A stretch of 64,000 bases of DNA from contig JACGCN010000005.1 of assembly GCA_014905825.1 (NCBI GenBank), positions 1,116,001-1,180,000 of the forward strand, read 5' to 3'. Position 1 is the first letter of the stretch. The number at the start of each line of letters is the position of its first letter. The stretch comes from Lyophyllum atratum (lineage: Eukaryota; Basidiomycota; Agaricomycetes; Agaricales; Lyophyllaceae). A program made the position numbers and the translations under genes. Shown here in pieces: positions 52,825 through 64,000 of the stretch. The notes beneath the pieces were generated by a model. That model was not told the origin of the DNA and did no database searches. It saw only the letters and a list, made by a program, of their open reading frames with translations.

Positions 52825-53723
52825 GGATGGTGAAATGGAAATGGATTACATAAATAACCTGAATACTGTCCCACGCCCAGAAACTGGCCACTGATCAACC
52901 GTGACTTTTCCTTCCCTTGGGCCTTCATGCTCGCTATGTATTAGATACACTTTCTCCTTTACATTTGCGATTTAGAATATGAACATAAATGACTTTTGTC
53001 TGTAAGTACTAGGAGAAGCCCAGAAGAGCAGGATGGAATCCAACCGGAGAAGGGAGGTTTTTGTGGGCCAGGGCTGGCCAGGCCCGTCTGATTTGGCTAA
53101 ATACCAGTGAGCTACGTACGCGTAGAGTAGATAGGTTTGAAGCCCTAGCCATCAGCATCTAATGAAAGAATATATACACTTGCGAACTGAGCACAAATGA
53201 CTCAGGTTGAGTGTGAATTGATTGAGCGGGAGTGCTCATGGCTCCTGGGTCTTCCTGGGTTTGTGAGACACAATTGCTCGACGTTGCAACCGGTTGTGTG
53301 CTTCCACTTTGTACCCAAAAATTGAAGAGCTATATATGGGGTATACAAAGGTGCGTAGAAAGTCCTTAGAAAAGGATTTGCCAAAGAATTGATGACGCTA
53401 CCAGCTGCGAGAAGGAGTGCCACTAGACTCTACATCAATGCTATGGACGGCAAAGGGTGTCCATAATGGGTTCCGTGCCTGCAGTAAATATGCCGACGGG
53501 CGACGAAGAGCAATAGCAAGCCAACCTTCGGAGTTCCGAAGCATAAATAGGTCGTGCAAAGTATGTAAACAAGGCAATTTCCAAGCGCTACTAGAAATGG
53601 CATGGTAAGATAAAGGTCATGATTCCAAATGTCCAGCAAAATGTCCGAGAATACCGAGTACACGGAATGTCTCTTCTTGCTACAAGTCAATAATTAGTGA
53701 CAAGGGAAGAGCGCCTCCATCTC
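52825..53723. other. Intergenic, no gene assigned
   Basis: An 899-bp gap, one of the two longest in the window. Only short frames occur on both strands and no family is recognised. It is the 3' flank of the GH17 gene. Confidence 0.5.
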
Positions 53724-55923
53724 CTAGGGGGACTGGCAGTTGGGAATATTGACATTCTTGAGAGTTCGGCTATCGAAGAGGGTGATTAGACGATTGTTAA
53801 CAGTCTATGTATGACTGCTCTTACTTGCTTGTGAACAAACCCCACCATCCCTAGAAAAGCATCAATAAAGAGAATCGATAAAGTGGAAGAATACTTACTT
53901 CAACACCACCAAATTGGGCATCCTATGAGGCAATCAACATTACTCGTTCCAAGGGAGGGATCAAGTAGAACATACCTTCCATGGCTCATCAAAATACTGA
54001 ATATGATTGTTGAGGACAAGGTGAAAAAAAGACTACAATGCATAGACATACCTCGAAGAAAAAGTATCCCGTGCCGTTACTGTTTGCTTGGCAAACGAAA
54101 GTATCCAGGAAAGTCTGCCATGAAGCATGAATATTTGTCAAAGACCCACACCACAGCTCAGTACCTGAAGGCCAGATTCCGACGCCGTTCCAGGGCCGTT
54201 GTGCGCATTGCCCGCATCAGAAGATTTCTAAGTTACCAGAATGAATATTTGAACGAAGCGGAAGTAAAATATTATGCACGGTTGGCCAACCTGGACAGAA
54301 ACCACTTGATTAGACGACAATTCAACCTCAATCGAGCCTTACACGCACCCGTTTCAGCAATATACATCTTAGGGTTATTTGACAATGCCGCAGCAGCATC
54401 AACGTCAGTGGTCTTGAAAAAGTCTGCCGTCCAGCCGGCGGCGTCTGATTCGGAAACGTTGGCGAACCATGGGTGAACGTTCGCCATCTGTCATACAGTC
54501 GTCAGATCCGTGTCAAGCCAACCGCAGAACGAAAATACGGCCTTACTCCATAGTCCACAGCCTGCAGCACCTTCGTGTTAAAGTAGCTACCTGCGTCCGA
54601 GGTGCCGACCTGAAGATTTACACCCAGCGAGGTGAGCATGCTCCGGGTATCCTGGATGTTTGCGATGAGAATGGCGGCACCGGCGTCGCCAACAGAGCTG
54701 TCTGGGACTGTCCCGCCGTTGGCATTTAGGTAGCTGTCGAGCCAATGAGTCACGGATCCAGTGACCGAATAATGGTACATACTTGAGCATAAACTCGTTG
54801 CCCACGGTGACACCACCGACGTTATCAGTGCCGTAGGTCTGGATGGCTGACTTGATAAGGTCACGCTGTCGTTCGTAGGCAGCGCCGTTGTCTGTGGCAA
54901 TGACGTAGTTACCGAGCCAGACTTTCATATTGACCTTCGTCTGCTTGATGGCTTCGAGCTAGGGTGACGATTATGACCACCTGAGGCTATCGTGACAGAA
55001 ATATACTCACAACGAGAGCCGATTGATTGCAGTCCGCGCCGTATAGCCTGATGCGCTGCAGCCCGGCAAGATCAGCCACAATTTTGGAGAGCAGACAAAC
55101 GATGCACGCACAGTGGTTAGTTGCGACATCAGCTAAATGTATGGTTAGGCCAGGACGCAATAAGAAACTCTAACCTTGACGAACCTGTATATCCTGAATA
55201 ACATCGGCTGCGTTGACAAGTTATATGATATGATGACATGCAACAAGGAGTGCCACTCACGTAGCTGGCTTCCACAGGAAGGAAGCTGAGAACCCTCCGG
55301 GGTATAGGCCATACCATAAAATGATTGGTGGAGGTTGGTGTTCTTGACGAACGTGCTGGGATCATTGGGGTCCGTCTGGTTGACTACCTGCGGTGTGTTA
55401 GTACCTGGCTTCGAGTTCCCCTTCTTGTTCTTATTCGCCAGAGCAATTCCAACGCCAACACCAATGGCTATTAGCGCAAGCAGCCCGATGACAGACGCAA
55501 CGATCTACGGAGTGTCAGTATGGCAACAAAGCGAGGAAGGTGGCACATACAATCCATTTCGACCGCTTATTGCTCGAGTGCGTGCTCTCCATCCAGTCGG
55601 ACGGCTTGTAGCTCTGGTTGGCATTATATTGGCCGCCTGCGTTGGTCACGTTAGGTGTCGAGTGTGTAGCGGCTTGGGTGTACATGAGGCCTCCTGGAGC
55701 AGCCCGAGAACCTGCAGCCGTTAAAGGTATATCCTGCGTTGAGTCGAAGGGTGACTGGGCTGGATAGCCCGCGTGTCGCGGCATGGACTTGTCCGGGATG
55801 TCAGCATCAGACAGGACTCGGTCATGGACGGCAGGCAATGCTACTGCGCACCTGTGCATGAGTGTCATCGTAATAGTCTTGCAGGTCTGTCGAGTGTTGC
55901 GGTTGGTCCCTGTAGTGGGCCAT
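53724..55923 (-). CDS. Membrane-anchored GH17 glucan beta-1,3-glucosidase
   Basis: Cell-wall beta-1,3-glucan remodelling enzyme of the fungal GH17 family (Scw/BtgC type). Sixteen exons (53724..53769,53825..53850,53899..53922,53976..53996,54052..54114,54165..54227,54280..54290,54349..54487,54547..54733,54783..54958,55011..55055,55112..55132,55185..55207,55261..55504,55551..55787,55852..55923, minus strand) give 465 aa. An N-terminal cytoplasmic segment of about 100 residues precedes a type II transmembrane helix (104-125, IVASVIGLLALIAIGVGVGI). The catalytic domain starts at FYGMAYTPEGSQLPSC; the acid/base Glu is E269 in VGNEFML and the nucleophile E380 in YIAETGWP. It ends NVTIPNC-like, NVNIPNCQSP. 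An 11-nt exon encodes most of GWPT. BtgC-type proteins share this architecture. Confidence 0.93.
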
Positions 55924-56331
55924 GGTGGGGACTGGCTTCTGGCGATCCAGAGGTGGTCGTCGCGTGGATCAACAGATGGTTGAATCGTTGAAATAGGGAT
56001 CTTCCTTGACCTTCCCCACGCCAACGATCTGTAGTGATTGGGCTATTTTCGTCTTGCCCATCAATGCCGTGCACCACACCTGACACCAAAAATAGTCATC
56101 GGCAAAAGGTTAAATTCAACCTTTGAAAGGGACTTCAAATGGAAGTTTGTACATAAGTATTTAGAAACTGCTACCTCAGTTCAACAGCCCAGTAGTACAT
56201 TAAATAAGAAGAGATATAAGTAGGTAAGTACTAAGATACGTAAATCAAGAGAGCAGGTCCGATAGTCGTCATGGGGTAAACATAATGTCCAGGGTATCAT
56301 CCACCATATACAAATCAGAAACAGCAGAGGT
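55924..56331. promoter_or_regulatory. GH17 promoter and RhoGAP 3' flank
   Basis: 408 bp with no coding signal; AT-rich from 56090 to 56330. Confidence 0.45.
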
Positions 56332-57970
56332 CTAGCTTTTGAGGGTGTCAAACGTTCCAGTTCGAGATGAACTTGGCTGCAAAGCCGAGACGCGTTTCTG
56401 TTTCCGAAGGACCCGCGGATGCTCATCGCCGTCTGATGCATTGCCCTTTCTCCGGGATGGGAGGGTGCGGCTTCGTTTCACGCCATGTACGGACTTTTCT
56501 GACGGGCTCTCAGGGACGGGCGACATGCTGCCTTCAGTTAGGATTCCATGCGGCTCTGCAGAGAAGTGCTTTGAAGTGTGAGTGTTTGGCTAGGGCAGCA
56601 ACGTCACCTACCATTGTTATCCATTGTGGTCCGCCGCCGTGAAACGGGAGGTCGCACTCTGTTGACGAGTTTCCACCCACCGCCAACGTGAGATAGCTCC
56701 TCATCCGAGCTGGGGACGATGGTAATGTCCGCGATGTCGGACTGTGCAGGTGGCGGCGACCCAGACCTGTCAATTGGCGGAGGAGGAATGTCGAGCATGA
56801 AGTGGTCTTGATGTGCGATCAGGAACTCCAGCACTTGCTGGCTGAGGGCATGTTCTCCGGGAGACATTTCGTGGTCGGGATGCGATATTAGGCCCGGTCG
56901 AAATATGACAGCGAGATCTAGAGGTAGCTTGAGCAATGTATCACAGGAGGATTCGAATGATCGCGCGACGAACTGGTTGCTGTCATCAGGTTCTTTTCCG
57001 ATTTCCGAGCAAACACTGAAAGGAGATCAAGGACATATAGCAGAAGGAATTGATTATGACGGGGCATCTGCTTGATTAGTCGTTTGTATGTCGCAATAAC
57101 TTCATCTTGATTGTATATCTGCTTTGCTAGATCGTATGTAAGAATCGAGAGAGAATGAGAAGGAAGGTGACGCACTCAAGGCGTCCCGAAACTTGGCAAG
57201 CCAATGAGTGTTTTCCTATTGTGACGAGGAAGGGAATGGGCGAACCAGATGGTACATATTGTGGGGTATCACGGGTTCCTGCGATTGTTTAAAACAGAAC
57301 CAACAACATGTAAAAGAGAAGTCCTACAGGCATCTGCGTGAGGTATCTTCGAAAAACGCTGGCGACATCGTGGGTAGTATATGTCTCTTTCTTCCAGTCA
57401 ATGTTTTTGCCATACTAAAGGCACATGGTCAGGAAAGCCCACGCTGCTAGTCCCAGGACGCACTCTTGGAGGAGACTCAAACTTTGCCTGCAGTTCTCGC
57501 ATCCTCTTGTTCGACCCACTGACCCGAAACGTGCCCGGGACTTCCGTCGCTGTGAAACGAATTGATACGGCGAATTGCTTGAGGGGAAGGAGAGATGAAT
57601 CACGAACCGTGTTCTTTGAGATAAAGGCCGCTATGTGTCGGAACGTAAGAATACGGATAAGACCATGAATTCACACCACATACCACTTCGCCACAACCAC
57701 TGGAACGTAACCCCACACGTAAAGGTCCCCGTTTGCACCAGCAGTGGATATCTGGACATTCGCGTACTTCAAACTTTCTTTCAGTGGTTTGCCGAATACG
57801 GACACCCCAGCGTCTAGATGCGCGAATTGAGCAATCCCTTGTCGGACATTCAGACCGCTCCCCACACCTGTTTTCGTGACATCGATATCCTTTTTCACCT
57901 TCTGGACAAAGGTGAAGTGGTTCCACCATGCCTTGAGGTTGGCTTTGGTTGGTGGAACGTTGGAGTCCAT
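56332..57970 (-). CDS. RhoGAP domain protein (Sac7/Bag7-like)
   Basis: GTPase-activating protein for Rho-type GTPases. Exons 56332..56555, 56612..56917, 56974..57126, 57176..57191, 57246..57278, 57328..57414, 57464..57549, 57608..57630, 57684..57813 and 57868..57970 on the minus strand keep one frame (386 aa). The domain runs from VFGKPLKESLKYANVQISTA through the arginine-finger segment GTFRVSGSNKRMREL, TYTTHDVASVFRRYLTQMPE, LLLYVLDLLSVFARKSEKNL and NLAVIFRPGLISHP to LEFLIAHQDHFML. The 5' end is unresolved: 57970 is the only in-frame ATG, but coding-like sequence (RTFPFFQRN, LKRSKPGELDPD) continues upstream to about 58090, so an upstream exon with the true start is likely. A 16-nt exon (57176..57191) encodes part of the domain. 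Confidence 0.86.
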
Positions 57971-58648
57971 TGGAGGAACGACGTCGGGGTCGAGCTCGCC
58001 GGGTTTGCTGCGCTTGAGGTCGGATGAACTAGGTGGGTTCCGTTGGAAGAAGGGGAAGGTGCGTTTCGGGCGAGAGGTTGTGTGAAGCTGCGCCAGTTCG
58101 ATGTGCGAGGCGAAGGCGATATAGAGCGTCGGACACAAGCTAGACGTTAGAAGTGGGCTGGAGTACAGGGCTGGGCTTGTTGTCCTCTCCACATGACGCG
58201 TGAATTGGCACAGCCACAGCAGTCCCTCAATTCGCTGCTTCGAGTCATCCCTATTCGGCTTGACTGCTCACGAACGTTCTAGTTCTGTACTAGGCTCCTG
58301 TCCTTCTGCTGGGGCAGGCTGCGGTCGTAGCCAGGTTTGATCACGACGCCCATGGAGCAGAGGGCTCACCATTTGTATAGTACAGAGCGTGGAGTGGAAA
58401 GACGCGACAAGATCGGGGTGGGCGGCCGAGATACAGTAGGTGCGCAGTGCACACGACAAATCCCTACCATCTCTTGAACGTATTTCCAAGAGTCCATGAA
58501 GTTGGAGTTTGTCCAGTAATCACATGGACCTACACCCAGAATGATTGCCTGTCAGCTGGATGACGGTTCCTGCCCATCGGCCGCCTAAATTGAAGGTTGA
58601 AACATGGATGAAACTAAATGTAACAAGCGCTCTTGTAGTGCAACGACC
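57971..58648. other. RhoGAP 5' region and divergent GMC promoter
   Basis: The first 120 bp probably code for the N-terminus of the RhoGAP protein on the minus strand. The rest holds no recognised gene; a short minus-strand frame at 58268..58489 is not convincing. Confidence 0.5.
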
Positions 58649-61366
58649 ATGACCCTACCCAATCTCTCTTTCTTGTACGCCCTCTTGGAGAGGCTCAAGC
58701 TCGCGTCGCGGCCCCACTTGGTCCTGGGAACAGGAGGAATTGCCGCTCTTACACTCATTTTGCGCTACATCTACTCGAAAGAAAATAAATATGTTTCCAA
58801 TCTCGCCGAGGTGGGAAGGGTGTCGCAGTACGACGTGATCATTGTGGGAGGAGGTGAGTTTATGACCACCGTCCCTGCAATCCAGTTCTTGACATCCCCC
58901 AGGAACCTCGGGATGCGCTCTGGCGTCGAGACTCAGCGAAGATCCATCCATTAAAGTCTTGTTGTTAGAGGCGGGTCAAAGGTCATTTCTATACCTCTTC
59001 AGCGCCGAGCATTTAGTTAACGCATTCAACACGCTCAGTGGTACTGCTTTGGCCTTCAGCCGAATCCCGGTCCTATACGGGAAATTATTTCCAACGAAAC
59101 ACGTCCTTCAGCTTCGAACGGAACCTCAAAAGCACGCGAAAGGTCGGACTCAATTTTGGCCTCGAGGTACTCATTTTATGTTCGCCATCGAGTGTGCTTC
59201 ACTTACAACTCAATATACTAGCAAAGCTGTTGGGAGGATGTTCGTCCCATTCCTGTACTCATGCACTGAATTCTGACCATTACGTCTAGGTTCCTCAATG
59301 AATGCTCAAATGTGCAAATATTCAATCTCCAGTCATCACACGTAACTCACTTGTATAAAGGGCCCAGTACGGTGCTCCAGAAGACTTCGATCAATGGGCA
59401 ACCTTGATGAACGACGACTCTTGGTCGTGGAAGAACTTCTCCCAGTTTGTTGATTACTCTCTTCGAAGATACTTGTACGATATTGATAGCTATGCAGATA
59501 TTTCGCCAAATTTGAATGCTTCCAACCACACCCAGATTACCCTCTGGTAGACGCAAACGCTCGTGGATCGTCTGGACCTATCCGTGTTGGATACTTCAAC
59601 AACGTTTCAAAGCCATCAACAGCCTTCATCAAAGCCTGCACAAACGTTGGCATTCCGTTCACTCCGGACTTCAACGTTTCTACAGGGACTCTAGGTGTCA
59701 GCAGAGTAAGTTACGTTTCTCTCTAGTCAATCGCGTATCTGCTGATCACGAAGTCTAGATAAGTATGTGTTTTCCTCAGAGATGATGCGCCGAAGCCCAT
59801 TAACAAGTCTTCCTAAGTGACATATGTTGACGAGAACCGACAAAGAGTGTCCTCGGAATCCGCATACCTCACCAAAGATGTTCTAGCGCGGAAGAATCTC
59901 ACTGTCGCTGTCAACGCGCAAGTCACGCATGTACTTTTCAAGACTGAAAATGGGGAGAAACGCGCAGTGGGAGTTCAATTCGCCAACTCACGAAATGGAA
60001 CCCGATACCGGGCATATGCTCGCAAGGAGGTAGTCATCTGGTAAGTTACTCGAGCACATCAGCGGAATTCCCTCTCGAAATCATGCTCTCAAATAGTGCC
60101 GGTGCAGTCCAGTCACCTCAAGTATATCTCTTCTTACATCACTTGAACCTCGACTGACATATTAAACGCTTTCAGATTCTGATGCTTTCTGGTGTGGGAC
60201 CCGCTGAGCATCTCAAATCACACGATATCTCACTCGTCCATGACCTCCCTGGCGTTGGATCCAACCTTGTCGATCACCCCGTAGTCGATCTGTACTTCAA
60301 AGACAAACACAATCGCTCCTTGAAGTACTTGGCGCCTCAAACCCTGTCGGATTCCTTCAAGCTGTTTGCGGCATTTGCACAATATTTTGTGTGGGGAAGC
60401 GGTGGACCACTGGCAACTAATGTGAGTGTGTCTCGTCGTATCTAAGTATGCTGAAGGGAACAGGTTGTCTTATGATTCGAAAGTTTGGAGAATCAGCTGC
60501 ATTCCTACGCTCGGACGATCCCGTTCTCTTCCCCAAGACTGAATATCCAGAAACGCTACCGGACAGCACTTCTGGATCCGGGAGCCCAGACCTTGAGTTC
60601 TTCACCACTCCATTAGCTTATAAGGTACATCTCTCTTACGCAGTACGGTGGTAATGTGCCAATTGCAAAATGCTCTCAGGAACACGGGAAGTTTATGTTC
60701 GACGTTCATACGTTTGCACTTCATGTATATCTGTTAAGGTATGTCCTCTTATATCTATTCAAAGATCGTCATCCCCAAATCTAATGCCAAACAGACCCTC
60801 AAGCACCGGCTCGGTACTACTGAAGTCTTCTAACCCATGGGATCTTCCCATCGTGAATCCCAAGTATGCTCCCGTCATCGGCGTGAATAGAGCAGTATCG
60901 ACTCATATGCTCCCTCTAGTTACCTGGAAGCACCAGAGGATATAGCCAAACTCCTACGCGGGGTGAAACTGCTGCTCAAGGTTGCCCAGACCGAACCCCT
61001 CGCTGCCTATCTCGACCAGGACTTTAAACGAGAGGATCTGGACCACGGCACGCACCTCAAGACGGATGAGGAACTCCTAGAGATGATCAAGGAGCGTGTG
61101 GAGACCGTCTACCACCCAGCCAGCACATGCCGCATGGCTCCCCTAGAGCAGAATGGTGTGGTTGATTCGGAACTGCGCGTGTATGGCATCGATGGTTTGA
61201 GGGTCTGCGATACCTCGGTATTCCCGTGGATTGTCTCTGGGCACACAGTAAGTTCTGCGTCGCCTTTTTTCCTGTCTCTTAGATCTCATCTTGATGCTAG
61301 ACTGGTGCATGTTATGCTGTGGCAGAGAAATTGGCTGACATGATAAAGCAATCTATCCATGCTTGA
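58649..61366 (+). CDS. GMC oxidoreductase (FAD-dependent) with N-terminal membrane anchor
   Basis: Sixteen exons (58649..58853,58903..58981,59039..59166,59222..59239,59290..59311,59361..59444,59498..59705,59759..59762,59818..60040,60097..60121,60176..60421,60484..60624,60680..60738,60795..60863,60920..61247,61301..61366) give 634 aa. An N-terminal hydrophobic segment ([20 protein letters not shown]) precedes the FAD dinucleotide-binding site [18 protein letters not shown], then [38 protein letters not shown] and the C-terminal [18 protein letters not shown] with the likely catalytic His. It resembles choline-dehydrogenase or aryl-alcohol-oxidase-like members expanded in wood- and litter-decaying fungi; the substrate cannot be read from sequence. 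The spliced frame is complete, with a 4-nt exon. Confidence 0.92.
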
Positions 61367-61615
61367 TAGAGCGACACATTGAATAATATACCCACAAGTA
61401 CTGGCTGTCGTTGTATCTGGATTCAAGATTACTGTACTTTTAAATAAGTGAATGAGGATACTTTAACTTGAGCCCACGCTTCCGTTTCGCCCAATGTCTG
61501 ATCTCGCGACGCGCAGGAACGACCACGTGACGGACGTGTTCAACGTTGTCGCCATTTTGGGCCAACCACTGTTCAACTTTACGCTCTCCACTTAAACACC
61601 CAGGAAGGCCTAACC

Positions 61616-63781
61616 ATGTTCAAAGGAATACTCCCATCGAAGAGGATATCATCCTCGGACTTTACCATGGTCACTACACTGGGAGATCTCAACGGTAAAG
61701 AGAACCTACCAACAGCAGCACCCCAAGTGGCTAAGAACACGAAACTGGCGCCCAAGGGTCAGGGACAAGCGGTCGAGAAAAAGAAACGAGGGGACAACAA
61801 GAAACCAAAGGAGGTCTTGGAGCAGCAGAGTGATGGTCCAACCATGATACAGGCGTTCGACAGACTCCTAGTACGTCGAATCTGTGATCCAACCATGACG
61901 AATGACTTATAGCAATGGTAATAGGATGATCTCCAAATTCCAACCACACTGCGTCCAAAGCTAATGGGAATGGATTCCACAGTTAAGGCAGCAATGCTGA
62001 AATCCTCGCAGACGATGGCACTTAACCCCCCAAGGCCAGTTACTCCACCTGTGACCCCACGACCTGCACCTCTGCGCCGCGTGCACAGCATCGAGTCTCT
62101 CGACTCTCCTAGGCCGTCGAAACCTTACATGAACTATGACATTACTGAGCCCCCTAACCCACCGTTTGCGGGCCGCCAGGTTTCTGCGATCCATGGCTCA
62201 CCCACCCCGCGCAAGTCAAGTGGACATGTACGTGGTATCTCTTTCGACGCGTTTTCTCGAAGCCAGGTCAACCTTCCCATGTCCACGTCCACTTTGGACC
62301 TTACTTCGCCCGGCAAACCAGGGAAGGACAAACTCCCAGCGGCCAGAAATTTATCGCCTACCAAGTTCTTCAGTATTCTCTCTGGAACGTCAAGTACTCA
62401 GCTTGATACCGAAGATATCAAGAAACTGCGACTGCTGCTACGAAATGAATCAGCAAGGTGATTTTTTTGCGCACGATTTGCCGATTAAACCTACGCCAAC
62501 ACCGTACCCTTAGCTGGTCTCAAGAATTCTTGTCACTTGGTGGATATTCAGCTCTATTGACTAGGTTGAATGAAATCCTGGAGGTGGAATGGAGGTAAGC
62601 AAACTAGTCGGTGCACATTACGCTGAAGATTTAACATGGGTATCCTTCAGAGAGGAGCAGCACGATGACCAAGTACTTCACGAGCTGCTGCGATGCTTCA
62701 AAGCCCTATCCACTTCGTCAATCGGGTGCTTCGCGCTCCGCAGCTCGTGCCCCACGCCGTTCGTGCAACTGATGGCCTTGCTGTACTCGGACAAAAAGCC
62801 GGGAGAAGTGGCAACTCGCCAACTGATCGCTGACCTTCTGCTCATCTTGTTCGAGCTCTACCCTGCTTCCGCACTTCCATCATTCGGCAACAGTGCCACT
62901 AGTAGCCCTTCGGGAAGGGCTCGTCCGCGTCGAGAAGCATGGGAGTCGGAGACGTCCGTAGCAAGCTCCAGCAAACTCGTCACTCTGCCATCCCCTCACA
63001 AGAACCTCTTCTCTCTTATTCGTGCACTTCTTCTGACGCCTGCACCTCCTCCTTCTGAGTCACCCGCTGCCCCGGTCTCACCGCACGCATTCATAGAGTC
63101 ATTGCATCTTCCAAGGATTTACAAAACATACTTGCAGGAGCTCTCCGATGTTTGTAGAGACTACTTCTGGGTTTTCTGCCATCCAAACAATACGATTTGG
63201 GTCCTGCACGAAACCGATGAGGGGAAGGTGGAGAAACCAAGAGCTCCTGGCGGTATGACAGGAGGAGTAGAGTTTGAGGCAATGGGTTACTTCGTAAGAC
63301 TTCACCTTTTCGGTTGAAATATCGCTGCTCAGCTATGCATGATAGACAACACACATGAAGCTCGTCAACGCCATTTCGAAGGCTGCGGCTGATCTGAACC
63401 TCCCTAAGGATCACGATCACTCTGCGTACCGTTTCCATTCCGATCTTTTCCTGTCCGGCCTCGAACGCATCATACTGGTAAGCTATCCGTATAGTCAATG
63501 TGGTCTCATTTTGACGCTTTGGTTACAAGATTTCGCGGAAAGCATCCGCAACATATTATCCAACTCTTCACCTAGAATTGGCGCGTTATATTGATCACGC
63601 GGTTCGCTCGGGATACGAGCTCCCATATACCGTCTCAAGACTCATTGGAGCACCACCTACTGGTTTCGCGAAGCCCGGATCTTCGGGGAGGAGCACACCC
63701 GCACATCACATCACGCCAAAAAAGCGTGGAGGACCAGCGTTGCCCTCGCCGAGGAAGATCGAACCCATTAGATTCGAATGA
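61616..63781 (+). CDS. Formin-type GBD/FH3 domain protein lacking FH1/FH2
   Basis: Six exons (61616..61870,61925..62457,62514..62594,62651..63293,63346..63477,63530..63781) give 631 aa. After a basic, Pro-rich leader (about 1-240), a formin-type GTPase-binding/FH3 armadillo region follows: PTKFFSILSGTSSTQLDTED, LLRNESASWSQEFLSLGGYS, LTRLNEILEVEWREEQHDDQ, LHELLRCFKALSTSSIGCFA, LHLPRIYKTYLQELSDVCRD and GGMTGGVEFEAMGYFTTHMK. The frame stops at 63781 after a basic tail, so no FH1 or FH2 actin-nucleating domain is present. It may bind Rho GTPases without nucleating actin; that is inference. MFKGILPSK is taken as start; MVTTLGDL at 61667 is an alternative. Confidence 0.86.
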
Positions 63782-64000
63782 GTGCTGGTCACTGTTTTTG
63801 TGTTATAATCTACCATCTATCTCCGCTATTGTTGCTCTTCCTGCTGACTTTGTTACACGTAGCTATGATCGACACGATACTAGATCAACGATTTCAATTT
63901 GTACAATATGCCAGTGTCTATACCGATTCCAAATCACTGCTCTCGTTGCAGTTATACACAATGCTTATTGCCTCCTTGTGAAAATCTGGGGTATCATATT

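Noticed and set aside
53883..54476. 197-codon plus-strand frame
   Set aside because: It lies antisense to seven exons and introns of the GH17 gene and has no family resemblance.
1..64000. CRISPR array, prokaryotic mobile elements or bacterial operons
   Set aside because: No repeat-spacer pattern; spliceosomal introns throughout show a eukaryotic nuclear sequence.

Overview
This is a gene-dense stretch of a filamentous basidiomycete nuclear genome (mushroom-forming Agaricomycete type). The evidence is many introns of about 45-66 nt, ERG24, GMC-oxidoreductase and GPI-protein genes of agaricomycete style, a Ty3-type chromodomain retrotransposon, and intron and protein patterns typical of that group. 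About 24 host protein genes, one tRNA gene and one full-length retrotransposon fill the 64 kb. I rebuilt most genes exon by exon; in each listed model the exon lengths add up to an open frame.

Layout. 0.2-3.6 kb: ERG24 sterol reductase (-) and a conserved unknown coiled-coil protein (+). 3.8-13.2 kb: an intact 9.3-kb LTR retrotransposon with identical LTRs and a 5-bp target duplication, landed about 290 bp upstream of a peroxisomal-type citrate synthase. 13.4-18.1 kb: 22-exon citrate synthase, a small GPI-anchored surface protein, and the KEOPS subunit Pcc1. 18.3-23.3 kb: Ebp1/PA2G4 homologue (-), SAM methyltransferase (-), complex I NDUFB8 subunit (+). 24.2-34.1 kb: Skg3/Caf120-like PH protein and RAD2/XPG nuclease. 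34.2-41.1 kb: COX11 (-), DNAJC8-like splicing J-protein (+), RMI1 (-), carnitine acetyltransferase (+). 41.4-47.1 kb: a tandem pair of UPF1-like SF1 helicases (-). 47.5-52.4 kb: PAM18, EFM4, SGD1/NOM1. 52.7 kb: intron-containing tRNA-Gly(CCC). 53.7-63.8 kb: membrane-anchored GH17 glucanase (-), RhoGAP (-), GMC oxidoreductase (+), and a formin-type GBD/FH3 protein without FH2 (+).

How the genes relate. There is no operon or biosynthetic cluster; neighbours are mostly housekeeping genes in divergent or convergent pairs with very short spacers (COX11/DNAJC8 81 bp; EFM4/SGD1 13 bp tail to tail). Themes recur: mitochondrial biogenesis (COX11, PAM18, NDUFB8), acetyl-unit shuttling (citrate synthase ending in AKL, carnitine acetyltransferase), genome maintenance (RAD2, RMI1), and Rho/cell-wall functions (RhoGAP, GBD/FH3, GH17, Skg3-like).

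Most unusual features: internal micro-exons of 3, 4, 11, 13, 13, 14 and 16 nt; a Gag-Pol polyprotein with a tandemly duplicated unknown domain and a C-terminal extension beyond the chromodomain; no canonical tRNA primer site next to the 5' LTR; a perfect four-unit heat-shock-element-like array upstream of RAD2; and tandem helicases with conserved intron positions.
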